Shown here in pieces: positions 1 through 8,730 of a DNA stretch of 13,821 nt (the stretch's first letter is position 1; the number at the start of each line of letters is the position of its first letter). This DNA comes from Perlabentimonas sp964554585 (GTDB taxonomy: Bacteria; Bacteroidota; Bacteroidia; Bacteroidales; Tenuifilaceae): contig CAZKPD010000061.1 in assembly GCA_964554585.1 (NCBI GenBank), positions 1 to 13,821 on the forward strand, in the 5' to 3' direction. The position numbers and the translations under genes are program-made. Below the pieces are notes generated by a model. The model made no database searches, had not been told where the DNA came from, and saw only the letters and a list, made by a program, of their open reading frames with translations.

Positions 1-2442
1 CAGGTAGGTAAGCCTGTGGTAAGTTTTAGCCACAACACTAACGTGGCCCAAGTTTCTCGCAATCCAAACTTCCAGCAAACCTATGCACAGGGTGTTGATG
101 GAATGTACAACCCAAAAGCATCCATGTCATGGGGGCCTAAAATTGAGGATCTCCCCAATGATCCCGGTTATGGTGGAAATACTGATAATAAATATACTCA
201 AGCGGATGGTCCGCATGAAGGTATGTACTATGTTCCCCAAATGGCTGAAGCCGGATTGGACCCTTGGGTTAAGCCTGGTAGATACAACAACTGGACGGAT
301 TATTTTCAGAACGGCTATACTTTTACCGATAACTTAAATGTATCACAAGCCTCAGAGAATGGTAGTTTTTCAGTGGGATTTGGGCATTCTAATCAAGAGG
401 GAGTTGCTTTGAATACCGGTATGCAGCGTTATAATGCCAAGTTAAACTCTGAGCGTAAAATGGGCGAGTACTTCCATGTTGGTTTTAGTGGTAACTATAT
501 AAAGAGTAATATCGACAAACTTTCAGGGGCTAATGATGGTTCTTTGACCGGGGTTTTGGCTGCTCCAACCAGTTATAATCTTAAGGGGATACCTAATCAT
601 GTACCCGGAAATCCATACCAACAGATTTATTTTAGGGGTGGAACATTTGATAACTCTTATTGGGTGGCCAACAATAATACGTTTAACGAAAAAACGGATC
701 GTTTCTTTGGTAACACTTTTGTGAATTTTAATAGCAGTCTTTCAGATGCTACTTCTCTGAACATTCGTTACCAAATAGGAGTTGATGCTTATACTACGCA
801 CCTCCAAGAAATATTTGGTTATGGAAGTAGGGGGAATTCAACTGGGGTAATAGATAACTACGGTCGTTCGAATAACCTGTTAAACTCATTGTTCACAGCT
901 TCATTTAACTGGAAGATTATCGAAGATTTGGAATTTGATGTGATGGTTGGAAATGAATTTAACGATACCCATGCAAAGTATTACGATGAGTATGGAGAGG
1001 ATTTTAACTTTGGAGGGTGGAACCATATCAATAATGCCAATACGGTTACTGCTGGAGAGGATCAATACCACAACAGGACAGTTGGATTTTTCGGCAACCT
1101 GTCACTCAGTTGGAAATCAATGATCTATTTGAATGCTACCGCTAGGAATGATTATGTATCATCAATGCCAAGGGATAATCGCTCTTTCTTCTACCCATCA
1201 GTTTCCTTAGGATTTGTTGCTTCGGAGATAGAAGCATTAAAAGAGGTTTCTTGGCTCTCATTCGCTAAGCTTAGGGTATCATATGCCGAGGTGGGTCAGG
1301 CAGGTAACTACTATGAAGATTATTATGCAAGACCTACATATGGCGGAGGTTTTTGGCTATCTGCGCCAATCCTGTATCCTATCGATGGGGTGGGTTCCTA
1401 TGTGCCCAGTAGCGTTAAGTATGATCCCTTGCTGAAGCCACAGAATACCAAATCATATGAAACAGGTGTTGATCTAAAATTCTTTAACAATAGGCTTGGA
1501 GTTGATTACACCTATTCACATCAAAAGGTAACCGATCAGATTTTTCCCGTTCCACTTGCAGGTTCCACAGGAGCATCTGAACTTACCATGAATGCCGGAT
1601 CTGTTTCTATTGATGCGCATGAAATAGTCCTATATGCTACCCCGGTGAAAACGCGTGATTTCCAGTGGGATGTTAGCGTTAACTATTCCAAAATAATAAA
1701 TATGGTTGATTCACTTGCTCCTGGTGTGGAAAGTATTTTCTTGGGAGGTTTTGTTACCCCCCAAGTACGAGCAGGTATAGGTCAAACTTATCCTGTTATC
1801 TATGGTGTTTCATATGCTCGTGATGATAATGGCAATATCTTGGTTGTAGATAATCCGGGTGCATGGAACCATGGCTTCCCAATGGCAGGTGAGCCCGCTG
1901 TGATAGGAAGTGTATCGCCCAAGTTTATCCTGAATGGTTCAACCGCGTTCTCTTACAAATCAATTTCACTATCAGCTGTATTTGAGTGGAAACATGGTGG
2001 ACAAATGTATTCAGGATCCAATGGATTACTTGACCTGTATGGTATGTCAGCAGTAACAGAGGATAGGGAGAGTACTTTTATATTCCCGGGATATAAACCC
2101 GATGGTACTCCCAACGATATTGTAAGGGGAGGGCCAACAGACCCCTACGCAGTACAAGATCTTTATGCTGATGTGCTATCCGATATAGATGAGTATTACA
2201 TTCATGAAAACTCCTTTGTGAAGATGAGGGAGCTAGCCGTAAGATATCAGTTGCCTCGCAATTTCTATAAAACAGCTAATGTGGGAATCTCACTTTACGC
2301 TAGAAATGTTCTGCTTTGGACTGCACTCCGAAACTTAGACCCCGAAACATCACAGGGGAATACCAACATGGGAGGTTCGTTTGAAAGGTTCTCTCTACCA
2401 CAAACAACCAGTTATGGAGTTAGTATTGATTTAACCTTTTAA
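1..2442 (+). CDS. SusC/RagA-family TonB-linked outer-membrane protein (5' truncated by window)
   Basis: The frame is open from base 1, so the true start lies upstream of the window; a GTG at 16 is an internal valine, not the start. The visible 813 residues are most of the 22-strand beta barrel of a SusC-type transporter, which imports a ligand captured by its SusD partner using TonB energy. The first residues (a KPVVSFSHNTNV stretch) match the point where the plug ends and the barrel begins in this family. Aromatic-rich alternating strands run throughout, and the protein ends in a GVSIDLTF strand with a terminal phenylalanine, the usual outer-membrane insertion signal. The carboxypeptidase-like domain, TonB box and most of the plug are missing because of the window edge, not by mutation. 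It is followed after 12 bp by the SusD gene, so they are co-transcribed. Family is certain; the substrate cannot be told. Confidence 0.95.
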   Translation, partial: QVGKPVVSFSHNTNVAQVSRNPNFQQTYAQGVDGMYNPKASMSWGPKIEDLPNDPGYGGNTDNKYTQADGPHEGMYYVPQMAEAGLDPWVKPGRYNNWTDYFQNGYTFTDNLNVSQASENGSFSVGFGHSNQEGVALNTGMQRYNAKLNSERKMGEYFHVGFSGNYIKSNIDKLSGANDGSLTGVLAAPTSYNLKGIPNHVPGNPYQQIYFRGGTFDNSYWVANNNTFNEKTDRFFGNTFVNFNSSLSDATSLNIRYQIGVDAYTTHLQEIFGYGSRGNSTGVIDNYGRSNNLLNSLFTASFNWKIIEDLEFDVMVGNEFNDTHAKYYDEYGEDFNFGGWNHINNANTVTAGEDQYHNRTVGFFGNLSLSWKSMIYLNATARNDYVSSMPRDNRSFFYPSVSLGFVASEIEALKEVSWLSFAKLRVSYAEVGQAGNYYEDYYARPTYGGGFWLSAPILYPIDGVGSYVPSSVKYDPLLKPQNTKSYETGVDLKFFNNRLGVDYTYSHQKVTDQIFPVPLAGSTGASELTMNAGSVSIDAHEIVLYATPVKTRDFQWDVSVNYSKIINMVDSLAPGVESIFLGGFVTPQVRAGIGQTYPVIYGVSYARDDNGNILVVDNPGAWNHGFPMAGEPAVIGSVSPKFILNGSTAFSYKSISLSAVFEWKHGGQMYSGSNGLLDLYGMSAVTEDRESTFIFPGYKPDGTPNDIVRGGPTDPYAVQDLYADVLSDIDEYYIHENSFVKMRELAVRYQLPRNFYKTANVGISLYARNVLLWTALRNLDPETSQGNTNMGGSFERFSLPQTTSYGVSIDLTF

Positions 2443-2454
2443 TTCCCAAAAAAA

Positions 2455-3909
2455 ATGAAAATTATGAGAAAGATTTTTAATATCATACTATCTGGGCTGT
2501 TTGTATTAGCCTTTGCATCGTGTACAGAGGATATCATGGATGATATTAACAAAAATGTTAATGATCCAACAGATGTGGGTACACATCTAATGATAACAGA
2601 TGCCATAACTACTTCAGCCTTCTCAATTACGGGTAGTGATTTGGCCTTCTATGCTTCAGTTTATATTGAGCATAGCGTGGGCATATGGAATCAGAGCTAT
2701 AGTGCTGAAATCCGTACCGGAGAACCCACAAGTTCAACCACCTATAATAACTCTTGGAATACGATGTATAATAATCTGTTTACACTCAAGACCATTATAA
2801 ACAAGTGTTCCGAAGGGGGAAACGAGGAAGGTAATTACCATACCTTGGGAATTGCCCAAATTTTAACAGCTTATAACTTGGCATACCTTACCGATTTAAT
2901 GGGTGATGTACCATGGAGTGAAGCACTACAGCCGGGTATTATTTATACTCCTAAATTAGATAAGCAGGAGGATCTCTACGTTGTGATATTTGATTATCTG
3001 GATGATGGGATTAAGAATCTTGAAGAGGAATCTGTATTCCCATCGCTTGGGAAACAAGATTTTATCTATAAGGGAGATCCCGAATTATGGTTAAAATTTG
3101 CATACGGGTTGAAAGCAAGATATACCATGCGTTTATCCTATCGAGTTCCTGCTTATGAGAATGTAATTGCCTTTGCCGATGATTCTTATGAAAGTGCTGC
3201 CGAGCAGGCTCAGTTCAAATATAATGGTGCAACATCGCAAAGTCCATTCTATCGATTCTTTTTAGATAGAGATTATTTAGGGGCGAGCCAAAGTTTACAC
3301 GATAAATTGGTAGCTCGTTCTGACCCTAGGGATGCCATTTTCTTTAAAAAGCATCCCAAGGCAGATGCAATGGAGTTTGCACCCAACGGAGAGCCTATGC
3401 AAGCCCAGCAAAGGTATGGAGTGTCCGCTATTTCTGTTATAGATGCCCCGACATACCTGTTAAGCTATCATGAGATTGAGTTCCTTAAGGCAGAGGCATA
3501 TGTTCGGCTTGAAGACCCTGTTGAAGCTAAAAAAGCCCTGAAAAATGCGGTGATTGCAGCTTGCCAAAAGGTGAATATTGGTCTGACAGAATCAGAGGCA
3601 GAAGAATATTTCAATGATAAGGTTTCTGCACGTTTTGACGCCAACCCCTTACAAGAGGTTATGGTACAGAAGTACATTGCATTCTATGAAGAGGAAGCGG
3701 TTGAGGCGTATAATGACTATCGTAGGCTGAAAGCTATGGGAAATAATGTAATTACCCTTGCCAATCCAAAGAATGCTGACGGCCTTTTCCCATTGCGTTA
3801 TACTTATGGAGCAAGTGATGTAACTACCAATCCAAATGTTACAGCTGCATATGGGGATGGAAGATATGTGTATTCTGAGAACGTATGGTGGGCAGGAGGT
3901 ACCCGATAG
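2455..3909 (+). CDS. SusD/RagB-family nutrient-binding outer-membrane lipoprotein
   Basis: A 484-residue SusD-like protein that should sit on the cell surface as the lid of the SusC channel encoded 12 bp upstream and capture its ligand. The N-terminus is a lipoprotein signal peptide: basic start, hydrophobic core, and lipobox AFASC with the lipidated cysteine at residue 23. The residues after the cysteine are acidic (TEDIMDD), which fits the Bacteroidota surface-export signal. The body resembles the SusD-like_2 branch: an N-terminal helical region with an ITDAITTSAF segment, an AYLTDLMGDVPWSEA segment, and the PELWLKFAYGLKARYTMRLS helix typical of the TPR-like core. Two in-frame ATGs (codons 1 and 4) are possible starts; both keep the signal peptide. 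Family is secure. The ligand is unknown, since no glycosidase or peptidase gene lies in view. Confidence 0.94.
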   Translation: MKIMRKIFNIILSGLFVLAFASCTEDIMDDINKNVNDPTDVGTHLMITDAITTSAFSITGSDLAFYASVYIEHSVGIWNQSYSAEIRTGEPTSSTTYNNSWNTMYNNLFTLKTIINKCSEGGNEEGNYHTLGIAQILTAYNLAYLTDLMGDVPWSEALQPGIIYTPKLDKQEDLYVVIFDYLDDGIKNLEEESVFPSLGKQDFIYKGDPELWLKFAYGLKARYTMRLSYRVPAYENVIAFADDSYESAAEQAQFKYNGATSQSPFYRFFLDRDYLGASQSLHDKLVARSDPRDAIFFKKHPKADAMEFAPNGEPMQAQQRYGVSAISVIDAPTYLLSYHEIEFLKAEAYVRLEDPVEAKKALKNAVIAACQKVNIGLTESEAEEYFNDKVSARFDANPLQEVMVQKYIAFYEEEAVEAYNDYRRLKAMGNNVITLANPKNADGLFPLRYTYGASDVTTNPNVTAAYGDGRYVYSENVWWAGGTR

Positions 3910-3942
3910 CCCTTATTAATTAATTGCTTAAAATTAAATGAC

Positions 3943-4746
3943 ATGAAAAAAATAAAGATTTTTAGCATACTAATCTCTTTCGTTCTTCTCTTTGCAGCTT
4001 GTGAAACAGAGGTGATCGATCCGGCAGGAATTAGAGGGGTAAATGCAGTTACATTTATTGAGGATGCCAATCCTGCAATTTTTATTGATGGTGATCTTGA
4101 TGTTTCCTTCATTGAGTTTACTGTTGGAACTGATTCTCTAGGGCCAAAAAAGGGATATATAGTGGTATCATTCAATGGCACTCAAGAAAAGAAGAAAATT
4201 AAGGAGGTAAATATACCCGAAAGGGTGACCATTACTGCACTCGAGGCTATAGAGGTTTTGGGAATGACGCTGGATGATGTGGAAGCCATGGATTATTTTG
4301 TATTTGAGGTAGCTGTTGAAGTGGATGGAAAGGTGTATTATTCCAATGGAGCCCTCACGGTCAAGGTGGTTTGTCCGTTTAACACTGAATTAACATACGG
4401 AAACTACCTGGCATATTCTAGCCCGGATGAATGGGACACCGAAGGAGCTATTGAAATTGAGGCTGACCCCGAAGATGAATATAAATTATACGTTACGGGA
4501 TTGGCTGCTATTGATGGATTAGTAGAGGATGGTGGACCTCTGGTAATGGAGATCAATAAGTTCAATTTCAAGGTTACTGTACCTAAGGTTGTATTGGCAT
4601 CAGAAGCATTTGGTTATGACAATATTGCTTTTGAAGGTTCCGGAGAGTATAATTCTTGTACCGGTGAGTATGTGATGCTATTTAAGATTACTGTAGATCA
4701 GGGTAGTTTTGGGTCTTTTGTATATTCATTTACTCGTTTAGATTAG
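3943..4746 (+). CDS. Unrecognised SusCD-associated lipoprotein
   Basis: A 267-residue protein 33 bp downstream of the SusD gene and the last gene before a strong terminator, so it belongs to the same operon. The signal peptide ends in LLFAAC with the predicted lipidated cysteine at residue 20, followed by ETEV, an acidic start consistent with display on the outer surface. The rest is acidic and beta-rich, with valine/isoleucine strands separated by Asp/Gly turns. It appears to have two halves: an N-terminal region with a YIVVSFNG strand, and a C-terminal region from about residue 145 that begins after Cys-Pro and contains LTYGNYLAYS and SCTGEYVMLF strands. Third lipoproteins at this position in Sus-like loci commonly act as extra surface binding proteins; that role here is inference from position only. 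I do not recognise a named family. Confidence 0.85.
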   Translation: MKKIKIFSILISFVLLFAACETEVIDPAGIRGVNAVTFIEDANPAIFIDGDLDVSFIEFTVGTDSLGPKKGYIVVSFNGTQEKKKIKEVNIPERVTITALEAIEVLGMTLDDVEAMDYFVFEVAVEVDGKVYYSNGALTVKVVCPFNTELTYGNYLAYSSPDEWDTEGAIEIEADPEDEYKLYVTGLAAIDGLVEDGGPLVMEINKFNFKVTVPKVVLASEAFGYDNIAFEGSGEYNSCTGEYVMLFKITVDQGSFGSFVYSFTRLD

Positions 4747-4771
4747 TAAATAGATATTAGTAAAATAAGTA

Positions 4772-4802
4772 GAAAGGCCGCCTCTCGGGCGGCCTTTCTT
4801 TT
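4772..4802 (+). terminator. Intrinsic terminator of the SusCD operon
   Basis: A perfect 11-bp GC-rich stem (GAAAGGCCGCC at 4772-4782 with its complement at 4788-4798), a 5-nt loop and a T-run at 4798-4802 beginning 25 bp after the lipoprotein stop codon. It ends the + strand operon. It may also stop transcripts arriving from the SulP gene on the other strand, but the T-rich tail on that side is poor and 117 bp separate it from that stop codon. The 4803-4919 stretch holds nothing else I can identify. Confidence 0.9.
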
Positions 4803-4919
4803 GGTTGCATAATTTCCAAGTTGGCTTAAGAATAGGGTTGTAGGAATAGAGTGTTCAAGCAATCTGAAAGTTACATACAACAATCTTTCTCTGAATGTTT
4901 GCATGTGTATAGTGAAATG

Positions 4920-6578
4920 CTACGATGTCTCCACCCTATGCTTCTCTTCTAAAGCTTTAATGGCAACCACCTTGGCCTCATTATAGTGGCCACATATATA
5001 ATCGGATCCGATAAGCGATTGGATACCTGCCTTTTCTAGCTCAGTCCGAACCTCGGGTTGAACGCCCGAAAGTACTAACTTCACGTTAATGTTTTTTAGG
5101 TAGTGAATGGTATCCTTAAAGTTATGAACACCGGTAGAGTCGATGAATGGAACGTGGCGCATCCGAAGGATGAGCACATCCGCTTCTCCTCCAAAGTTTT
5201 TAAGCGTCTCCTTGTACTTTTGTGATGCAGCAAAAAAGAAGGGGCCTTTAATTTCGTACACATCAATCCCTTTTGGCAGATCAGAGTAATCTTCCAGCAC
5301 ATCCATATCTGTGTCGGCCGGTATCACCTCGCTGGTTTTCGACATGCGCTCCATAAACAGCAATGCGGCCAGTACCATGCCAATCTGAATGGCCACGGTA
5401 AGGTCAACCAGTACGGTGAGCAAGAAAGTGGTAAGCAGTACCAGCACATCGTAGCGCGAGCCTCTGAGGATGGAAAGGAATGAGCGCCATTCGCTCATAT
5501 TGTAGGCCACTACCACCAGAATACCCGCTAAGCAGGCCAATGGGATTTGCGAAGCCCATTTACCAAAGAATAGCACAATGAGCAACAGGGTTAAGGCATG
5601 AACCATACCGGCTACAGGTGTTCTGCCCCCATTCTTAACGTTGGTTGCCGTACGGGCAATAGCACCTGTGGCGGGTATTCCCCCCACCATGGCCGAGGCC
5701 ACATTGGCAACTCCCTGTGCAATTAGCTCCGTATTGGATCGATGGTTACCGCTAATCATCCCATCAGCCACCACTGCCGATAAGAGCGATTCAATTGCGC
5801 CTAGCAGCGCAATGGTAAAGGCGGGAGCCACATATTGTGATAGCTGCCCAAATCCGCTAACGGGAATAGAAAAATGGATGGCAGTGGATAGCTCCCCATA
5901 AACAGAACCAATGGTGCTGACAGGTAGCTTGAAAAGGGCAGTAATCACGGTCATAAGTATGATGGCCACGAATGATCCCGGAATTTTACCTGAGATTCGC
6001 TTAAAATGGACTGATACAAGTACCGTAGCTACAGCAATGGCTAGTGCATAAAGGTTGATACTGCCAAGGTTTTGAAAATAAGCACCCCATTTGGTAAGAA
6101 ATTCTGAAGGAACGGTCTCCATGCTGAGGCCCAAAAACTCTTTTATTTGGGTAGAGAAGATGATCACTGCAATACCACTGGTAAAACCCACAATCAGCGG
6201 ATGAGGAATAAATTTGATAATGGTTCCAAGCCTTAGCAGTCCGAAAGCAATCAAAAAAAGACCCGCTAAAAATGTGGAGATGATTAACCCTTCAATCCCG
6301 TGCTGCTCTATTATACCAAAAACGATTACCACAAAAGCACCTGTTGGGCCGCCAATCTGTACGCGGCTACCCCCCAAGAAGGAGATCAGGAAACCTGCTA
6401 CGATGGCAGTGATTAAACCCCTTTCGGGCGAAACGCCCGAAGCAATAGCAAAAGCAATGGCTAATGGAAGTGCAACAATCCCCACGATGATACCCGCCAT
6501 CACATCGCTTTGCAGCTGCTGTTTAGAGTATCCCGTTTGAAAAAGGGAGAAAAATTTAGGTTTAAATATTTTTGACAT
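4920..6578 (-). CDS. SulP (SLC26)-family anion transporter with C-terminal STAS domain
   Basis: A 552-residue inner-membrane transporter of the SulP family, which moves sulfate, bicarbonate or other anions, usually by proton or sodium symport or exchange. The membrane domain covers roughly residues 25-410. It opens with the family signature (DVMAGIIVGIVALPLAIAFA, residues 25-44) and has the GGPTGAF motif of the anion-binding half-helix at residues 76-82. A cytoplasmic STAS domain occupies about residues 435-545, with the FIDSTG motif at residues 478-483; Ser481 is at the site phosphorylated in anti-anti-sigma relatives. Length is typical of bacterial SulP proteins. The ATG at 6576-6578 has no clear Shine-Dalgarno. 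It lies 11 bp downstream of a small membrane-protein gene on the same strand, so the two are probably co-transcribed. The transported ion cannot be decided: no sulfate-assimilation or carbonic anhydrase gene is nearby. Confidence 0.95.
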   Translation of the reverse strand: MSKIFKPKFFSLFQTGYSKQQLQSDVMAGIIVGIVALPLAIAFAIASGVSPERGLITAIVAGFLISFLGGSRVQIGGPTGAFVVIVFGIIEQHGIEGLIISTFLAGLFLIAFGLLRLGTIIKFIPHPLIVGFTSGIAVIIFSTQIKEFLGLSMETVPSEFLTKWGAYFQNLGSINLYALAIAVATVLVSVHFKRISGKIPGSFVAIILMTVITALFKLPVSTIGSVYGELSTAIHFSIPVSGFGQLSQYVAPAFTIALLGAIESLLSAVVADGMISGNHRSNTELIAQGVANVASAMVGGIPATGAIARTATNVKNGGRTPVAGMVHALTLLLIVLFFGKWASQIPLACLAGILVVVAYNMSEWRSFLSILRGSRYDVLVLLTTFLLTVLVDLTVAIQIGMVLAALLFMERMSKTSEVIPADTDMDVLEDYSDLPKGIDVYEIKGPFFFAASQKYKETLKNFGGEADVLILRMRHVPFIDSTGVHNFKDTIHYLKNINVKLVLSGVQPEVRTELEKAGIQSLIGSDYICGHYNEAKVVAIKALEEKHRVETS

Positions 6579-6589
6579 GGGAGCGGTTA

Positions 6590-6976
6590 TTATTTAATTA
6601 TAAGACTCTTGCGTTTTGCCAGATAGGTAATTGAAGCTATGGGGAGAAGAATGAACATGGAAGAGACCCAAAACCATTTTTCTCTAATAGGGGTCAAGTA
6701 AATATCATTAACCAGAATAATACAAACGATGAGGCTAAGGCCTGCATACGCAAGTACAATAAGCATGAAACTATCCATTTCTACTACATTTTCATGGAAA
6801 GCAATAAGTAGGACAGCGCTAATGGTATGGATAATAGCCAAAATCCAAACTGTAGCGATACCCATTTGTAGGTGCTTGTTTTTCATCTCATTATGTATTT
6901 TTGTAAAGCGATTCCCAAAGAATTTTGCGAAGGTACCCAAATAAAAAATATTAAGCAAAGGGTTTAGGTGTATCAT
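6590..6976 (-). CDS. Small multi-pass membrane protein of unknown function
   Basis: A 128-residue protein if started at the ATG at 6974-6976. A TTG at 7013-7015 would give 141 residues, but that TTG lies inside the predicted -7 promoter box and directly follows an in-frame TAA, so I reject it. The sequence shows about four hydrophobic segments: an N-terminal LNPLLNIFYLGTF, then IATVWILAIIHTISAVLLIA, then MLIVLAYAGLSLIVCIILV, and finally FWVSSMFILLPIASITYLA before a basic KRKSLIIK tail, which by the positive-inside rule is probably cytoplasmic. There is one internal cysteine in the third helix and no catalytic motif. It ends 11 bp before the SulP transporter, suggesting co-expression and possibly a helper role, which is inference. 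I do not recognise a named family. Confidence 0.8.
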   Translation of the reverse strand: MIHLNPLLNIFYLGTFAKFFGNRFTKIHNEMKNKHLQMGIATVWILAIIHTISAVLLIAFHENVVEMDSFMLIVLAYAGLSLIVCIILVNDIYLTPIREKWFWVSSMFILLPIASITYLAKRKSLIIK

Positions 6977-7012
6977 AATGAGTGTGAAAACAGATGGATT
7001 GTTGTAGTTTTC

Positions 7013-7044
7013 CAATTATATTTATAGCTGATTATGCCGACAAA
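7013..7044 (-). promoter_or_regulatory. Bacteroidota-type promoter for the small membrane protein / SulP operon
   Basis: Read on the minus strand, TTTG (7044-7041) is followed by a 20-nt spacer and TATAATTG (7020-7013). This matches the Bacteroidota consensus TTTG-N19-21-TAnnTTTG at all but one position. Transcription would begin around 7005-7008, about 30 nt before the ATG at 6976, which supports that ATG over the upstream TTG as the start codon. Confidence 0.6.
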
Positions 7045-7151
7045 AGGGATGCTCCACCCTAAGTAATTATTAAAATGATTTTTTGGATTAACATTTTGAA
7101 CTGAGTTGTTGTTTCACTGATATTGTATCTAAACCACAAAACCACAAAACC

Positions 7152-7853
7152 ATGAAAAGAACAGTTGTGTCATTTGTAACAGTAGTCCTTTTGGCTTTTA
7201 CGTTAACAAGTCTAAATGCACAGGATTGCCTGCTCTATTTTCCCGATCAGGTGGGAGCAATGCGTGAGATGAAATTTTTCGATAAAAAGAATAAGATGAC
7301 CTCGATGGCTAGACAGGAGGTTGTTGATCGAACGGTTAGCAGTGATGATGTGAGTGTTAGGGTTCGTTCCACGACCTATACTGCCGACAATGATGAGATG
7401 AACAGCACCGAACTTACGCTGAAATGTGAGGACGGCTTGTTTAAGTTCGATATGCAAGATTTTCTTGATCCTAAAACCATGAGTGGTTATGAGGGGATGG
7501 GGCTAGAAATGACTGGCGATAACCTGCTTTATCCGGCAAGAATGAGTGTTGGAGATGTGCTTCCTTCTGCGACCTATACAATGGTAGTGAAAAATAACGG
7601 GATCACCCTTTTAACCACTACCATTACTATTTCTGAAAGGGTTGTGGAGGCTAAGGAGGATGTTACAACGGAGGCTGGCACTTTTAGCTGCTATAAGATT
7701 AGCTATAAATCTCATTCCAAAGTGGGTATAATTAATGCTCATTCATCAAGTATTGAGTGGACAGCACCCGGAGTTGGAGTAGTAAAAACGGAGTCTTATG
7801 ACAAGAAGGGTAAGCTTACAGGATATTCAGAGTTGTCAGGATATCGACAGTAG
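7152..7853 (+). CDS. Secreted protein, first of a tandem paralogous pair
   Basis: A 233-residue exported protein. The N-terminus is a signal peptide with a likely cleavage after LNA (residue 23), leaving mature Gln24-Asp-Cys26. The mature part is beta-rich and has three cysteines (26, 92, 180) that are also present in the neighbouring paralog. Shared blocks include YFPD.VG..REMK near residues 29-41, EMNS.EL near 82-88, and an IEW.APGVG.VK.ESY.KKGKL block near the C-terminus. The overall pattern, with an xxAPGVGxVK strand, recalls DUF3108/TapB-like periplasmic or surface beta proteins; I hold that assignment at low confidence. It is divergent from the SulP operon. A weak promoter (TTTTG at 7094-7098, 19-nt spacer, TGATATTG at 7118-7125) may drive it. 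The leader just before the ATG carries short AAACCAC repeats (7131-7150). Confidence 0.87.
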   Translation: MKRTVVSFVTVVLLAFTLTSLNAQDCLLYFPDQVGAMREMKFFDKKNKMTSMARQEVVDRTVSSDDVSVRVRSTTYTADNDEMNSTELTLKCEDGLFKFDMQDFLDPKTMSGYEGMGLEMTGDNLLYPARMSVGDVLPSATYTMVVKNNGITLLTTTITISERVVEAKEDVTTEAGTFSCYKISYKSHSKVGIINAHSSSIEWTAPGVGVVKTESYDKKGKLTGYSELSGYRQ

Positions 7854-7976
7854 TAAGCCGGGTATATTAAAACGGAAAGGAGACGGTAAGCTTTTATAAT
7901 ACTTGTCGGATGTAAAGCAAATTTAGGCTAATTGTTTTAGGCGAAAGTTTGGTTTATGTTCGTACATATATTCGAT

Positions 7977-7984
7977 TAACTTTG
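7977..7984 (+). promoter_or_regulatory. -7 element (TAACTTTG) upstream of the second paralog
   Basis: TAACTTTG matches TAnnTTTG exactly and ends 23 nt before the ATG at 8008. The -33 region at the expected distance (about 7954-7957) is a weak match. It suggests that the second paralog has its own promoter besides any read-through from the first gene. Confidence 0.5.
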
Positions 7985-8007
7985 CATGGTTTTTATTATT
8001 TAGGAAT

Positions 8008-8712
8008 ATGCGTAATAAGATAATAACCCTTCTAGCTGCTCTTTCCACAAATCTTTTTGTGCTCGGTTTGAGTGCCCAAACTTGCCAAATGTTTTTTCCG
8101 GATGGAGTGGGTACCCTTCGCGAGATGAAAACATTTGATAAGCAGGGTCAACTTATGGGTTACAACCTGCAAAAGGTTATCGGAAAAAGCAATAGCGGTT
8201 CTACTGTTGTCATAAATGTGCGTTCTACTGCTTTTAATGCAGAGTATGAGGAGATGAACAGCGGAGAGCTATCCTACCGATGTGAGGGTGGAGTTTTCAG
8301 GTTTCACATGGAAGATTTTAACTTGCCAAATGCCCATAGCACTGATATGGCTGTCGAAATAACGGGGAGTGACCTAATCTATCCCTCGGGTATGCGCAAG
8401 GGCGATAGGTTGCCCGATGCTAATTTTAGCATAAATGTCAAAAGGAAAGAGTCAGTACTTCTCTCAACTACTATAAAGATGGAGAATAGGATTGTTGAGG
8501 CTATGGAGGATATCAAAACCGATGTGGGCACCTTTCGATGCTTTAAAATAACCTATAATACCTACGCTAAGGTCAGTATGTTTACCGTTAAAACCCATGA
8601 AATAGAGTGGATTGCTCCCGGAGTGGGAACGGTAAAAAGTGAGTCGTATAATAAGAAAGGGAAGTTGTCGGGCTCCTCGTTGCTTACTCGGCTTGTGGTA
8701 GACCAAACCTAA
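8008..8712 (+). CDS. Secreted protein, second of a tandem paralogous pair
   Basis: A 234-residue exported protein clearly homologous to the gene ending 154 bp upstream. Both have a signal peptide with cleavage expected after Ala23 and place cysteines at residues 26 and 92 without any gap between them; the third cysteine is at 178 here and 180 in the neighbour. The C-terminal IEW.APGVG.VK.ESY.KKGKL block is also shared. The cysteines may form a disulfide or hold a ligand in the periplasm or on the surface, which is inference. This copy has a perfect -7 promoter element just upstream, so the paralogs may be controlled separately. A bidirectional terminator follows 18 bp after the stop. The function is unknown; a weak resemblance to DUF3108/TapB-like proteins is the best lead. 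Confidence 0.87.
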   Translation: MRNKIITLLAALSTNLFVLGLSAQTCQMFFPDGVGTLREMKTFDKQGQLMGYNLQKVIGKSNSGSTVVINVRSTAFNAEYEEMNSGELSYRCEGGVFRFHMEDFNLPNAHSTDMAVEITGSDLIYPSGMRKGDRLPDANFSINVKRKESVLLSTTIKMENRIVEAMEDIKTDVGTFRCFKITYNTYAKVSMFTVKTHEIEWIAPGVGTVKSESYNKKGKLSGSSLLTRLVVDQT

Positions 8713-8730
8713 ATAAAGTTACCATAAAGC

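Noticed and set aside
3804..4181. 125-codon ORF on the minus strand
   Set aside because: It overlaps the SusD and third-lipoprotein genes on the opposite strand and has no family features; a shadow of real genes.
6214..6540. 108-codon + strand ORF inside the SulP gene
   Set aside because: Antisense shadow of the SulP membrane domain; Pro/Ile-rich composition is the reverse complement of that coding sequence.
7013..7015. TTG start for the small membrane protein
   Set aside because: It lies within the predicted -7 promoter box and directly after an in-frame stop; the ATG at 6976 fits the expected transcript.
7131..7150. AAACCAC short repeats before the first paralog as an operator
   Set aside because: Only two full units plus a partial one, A-rich; more likely an unstructured AT-rich leader typical of Bacteroidota start sites.
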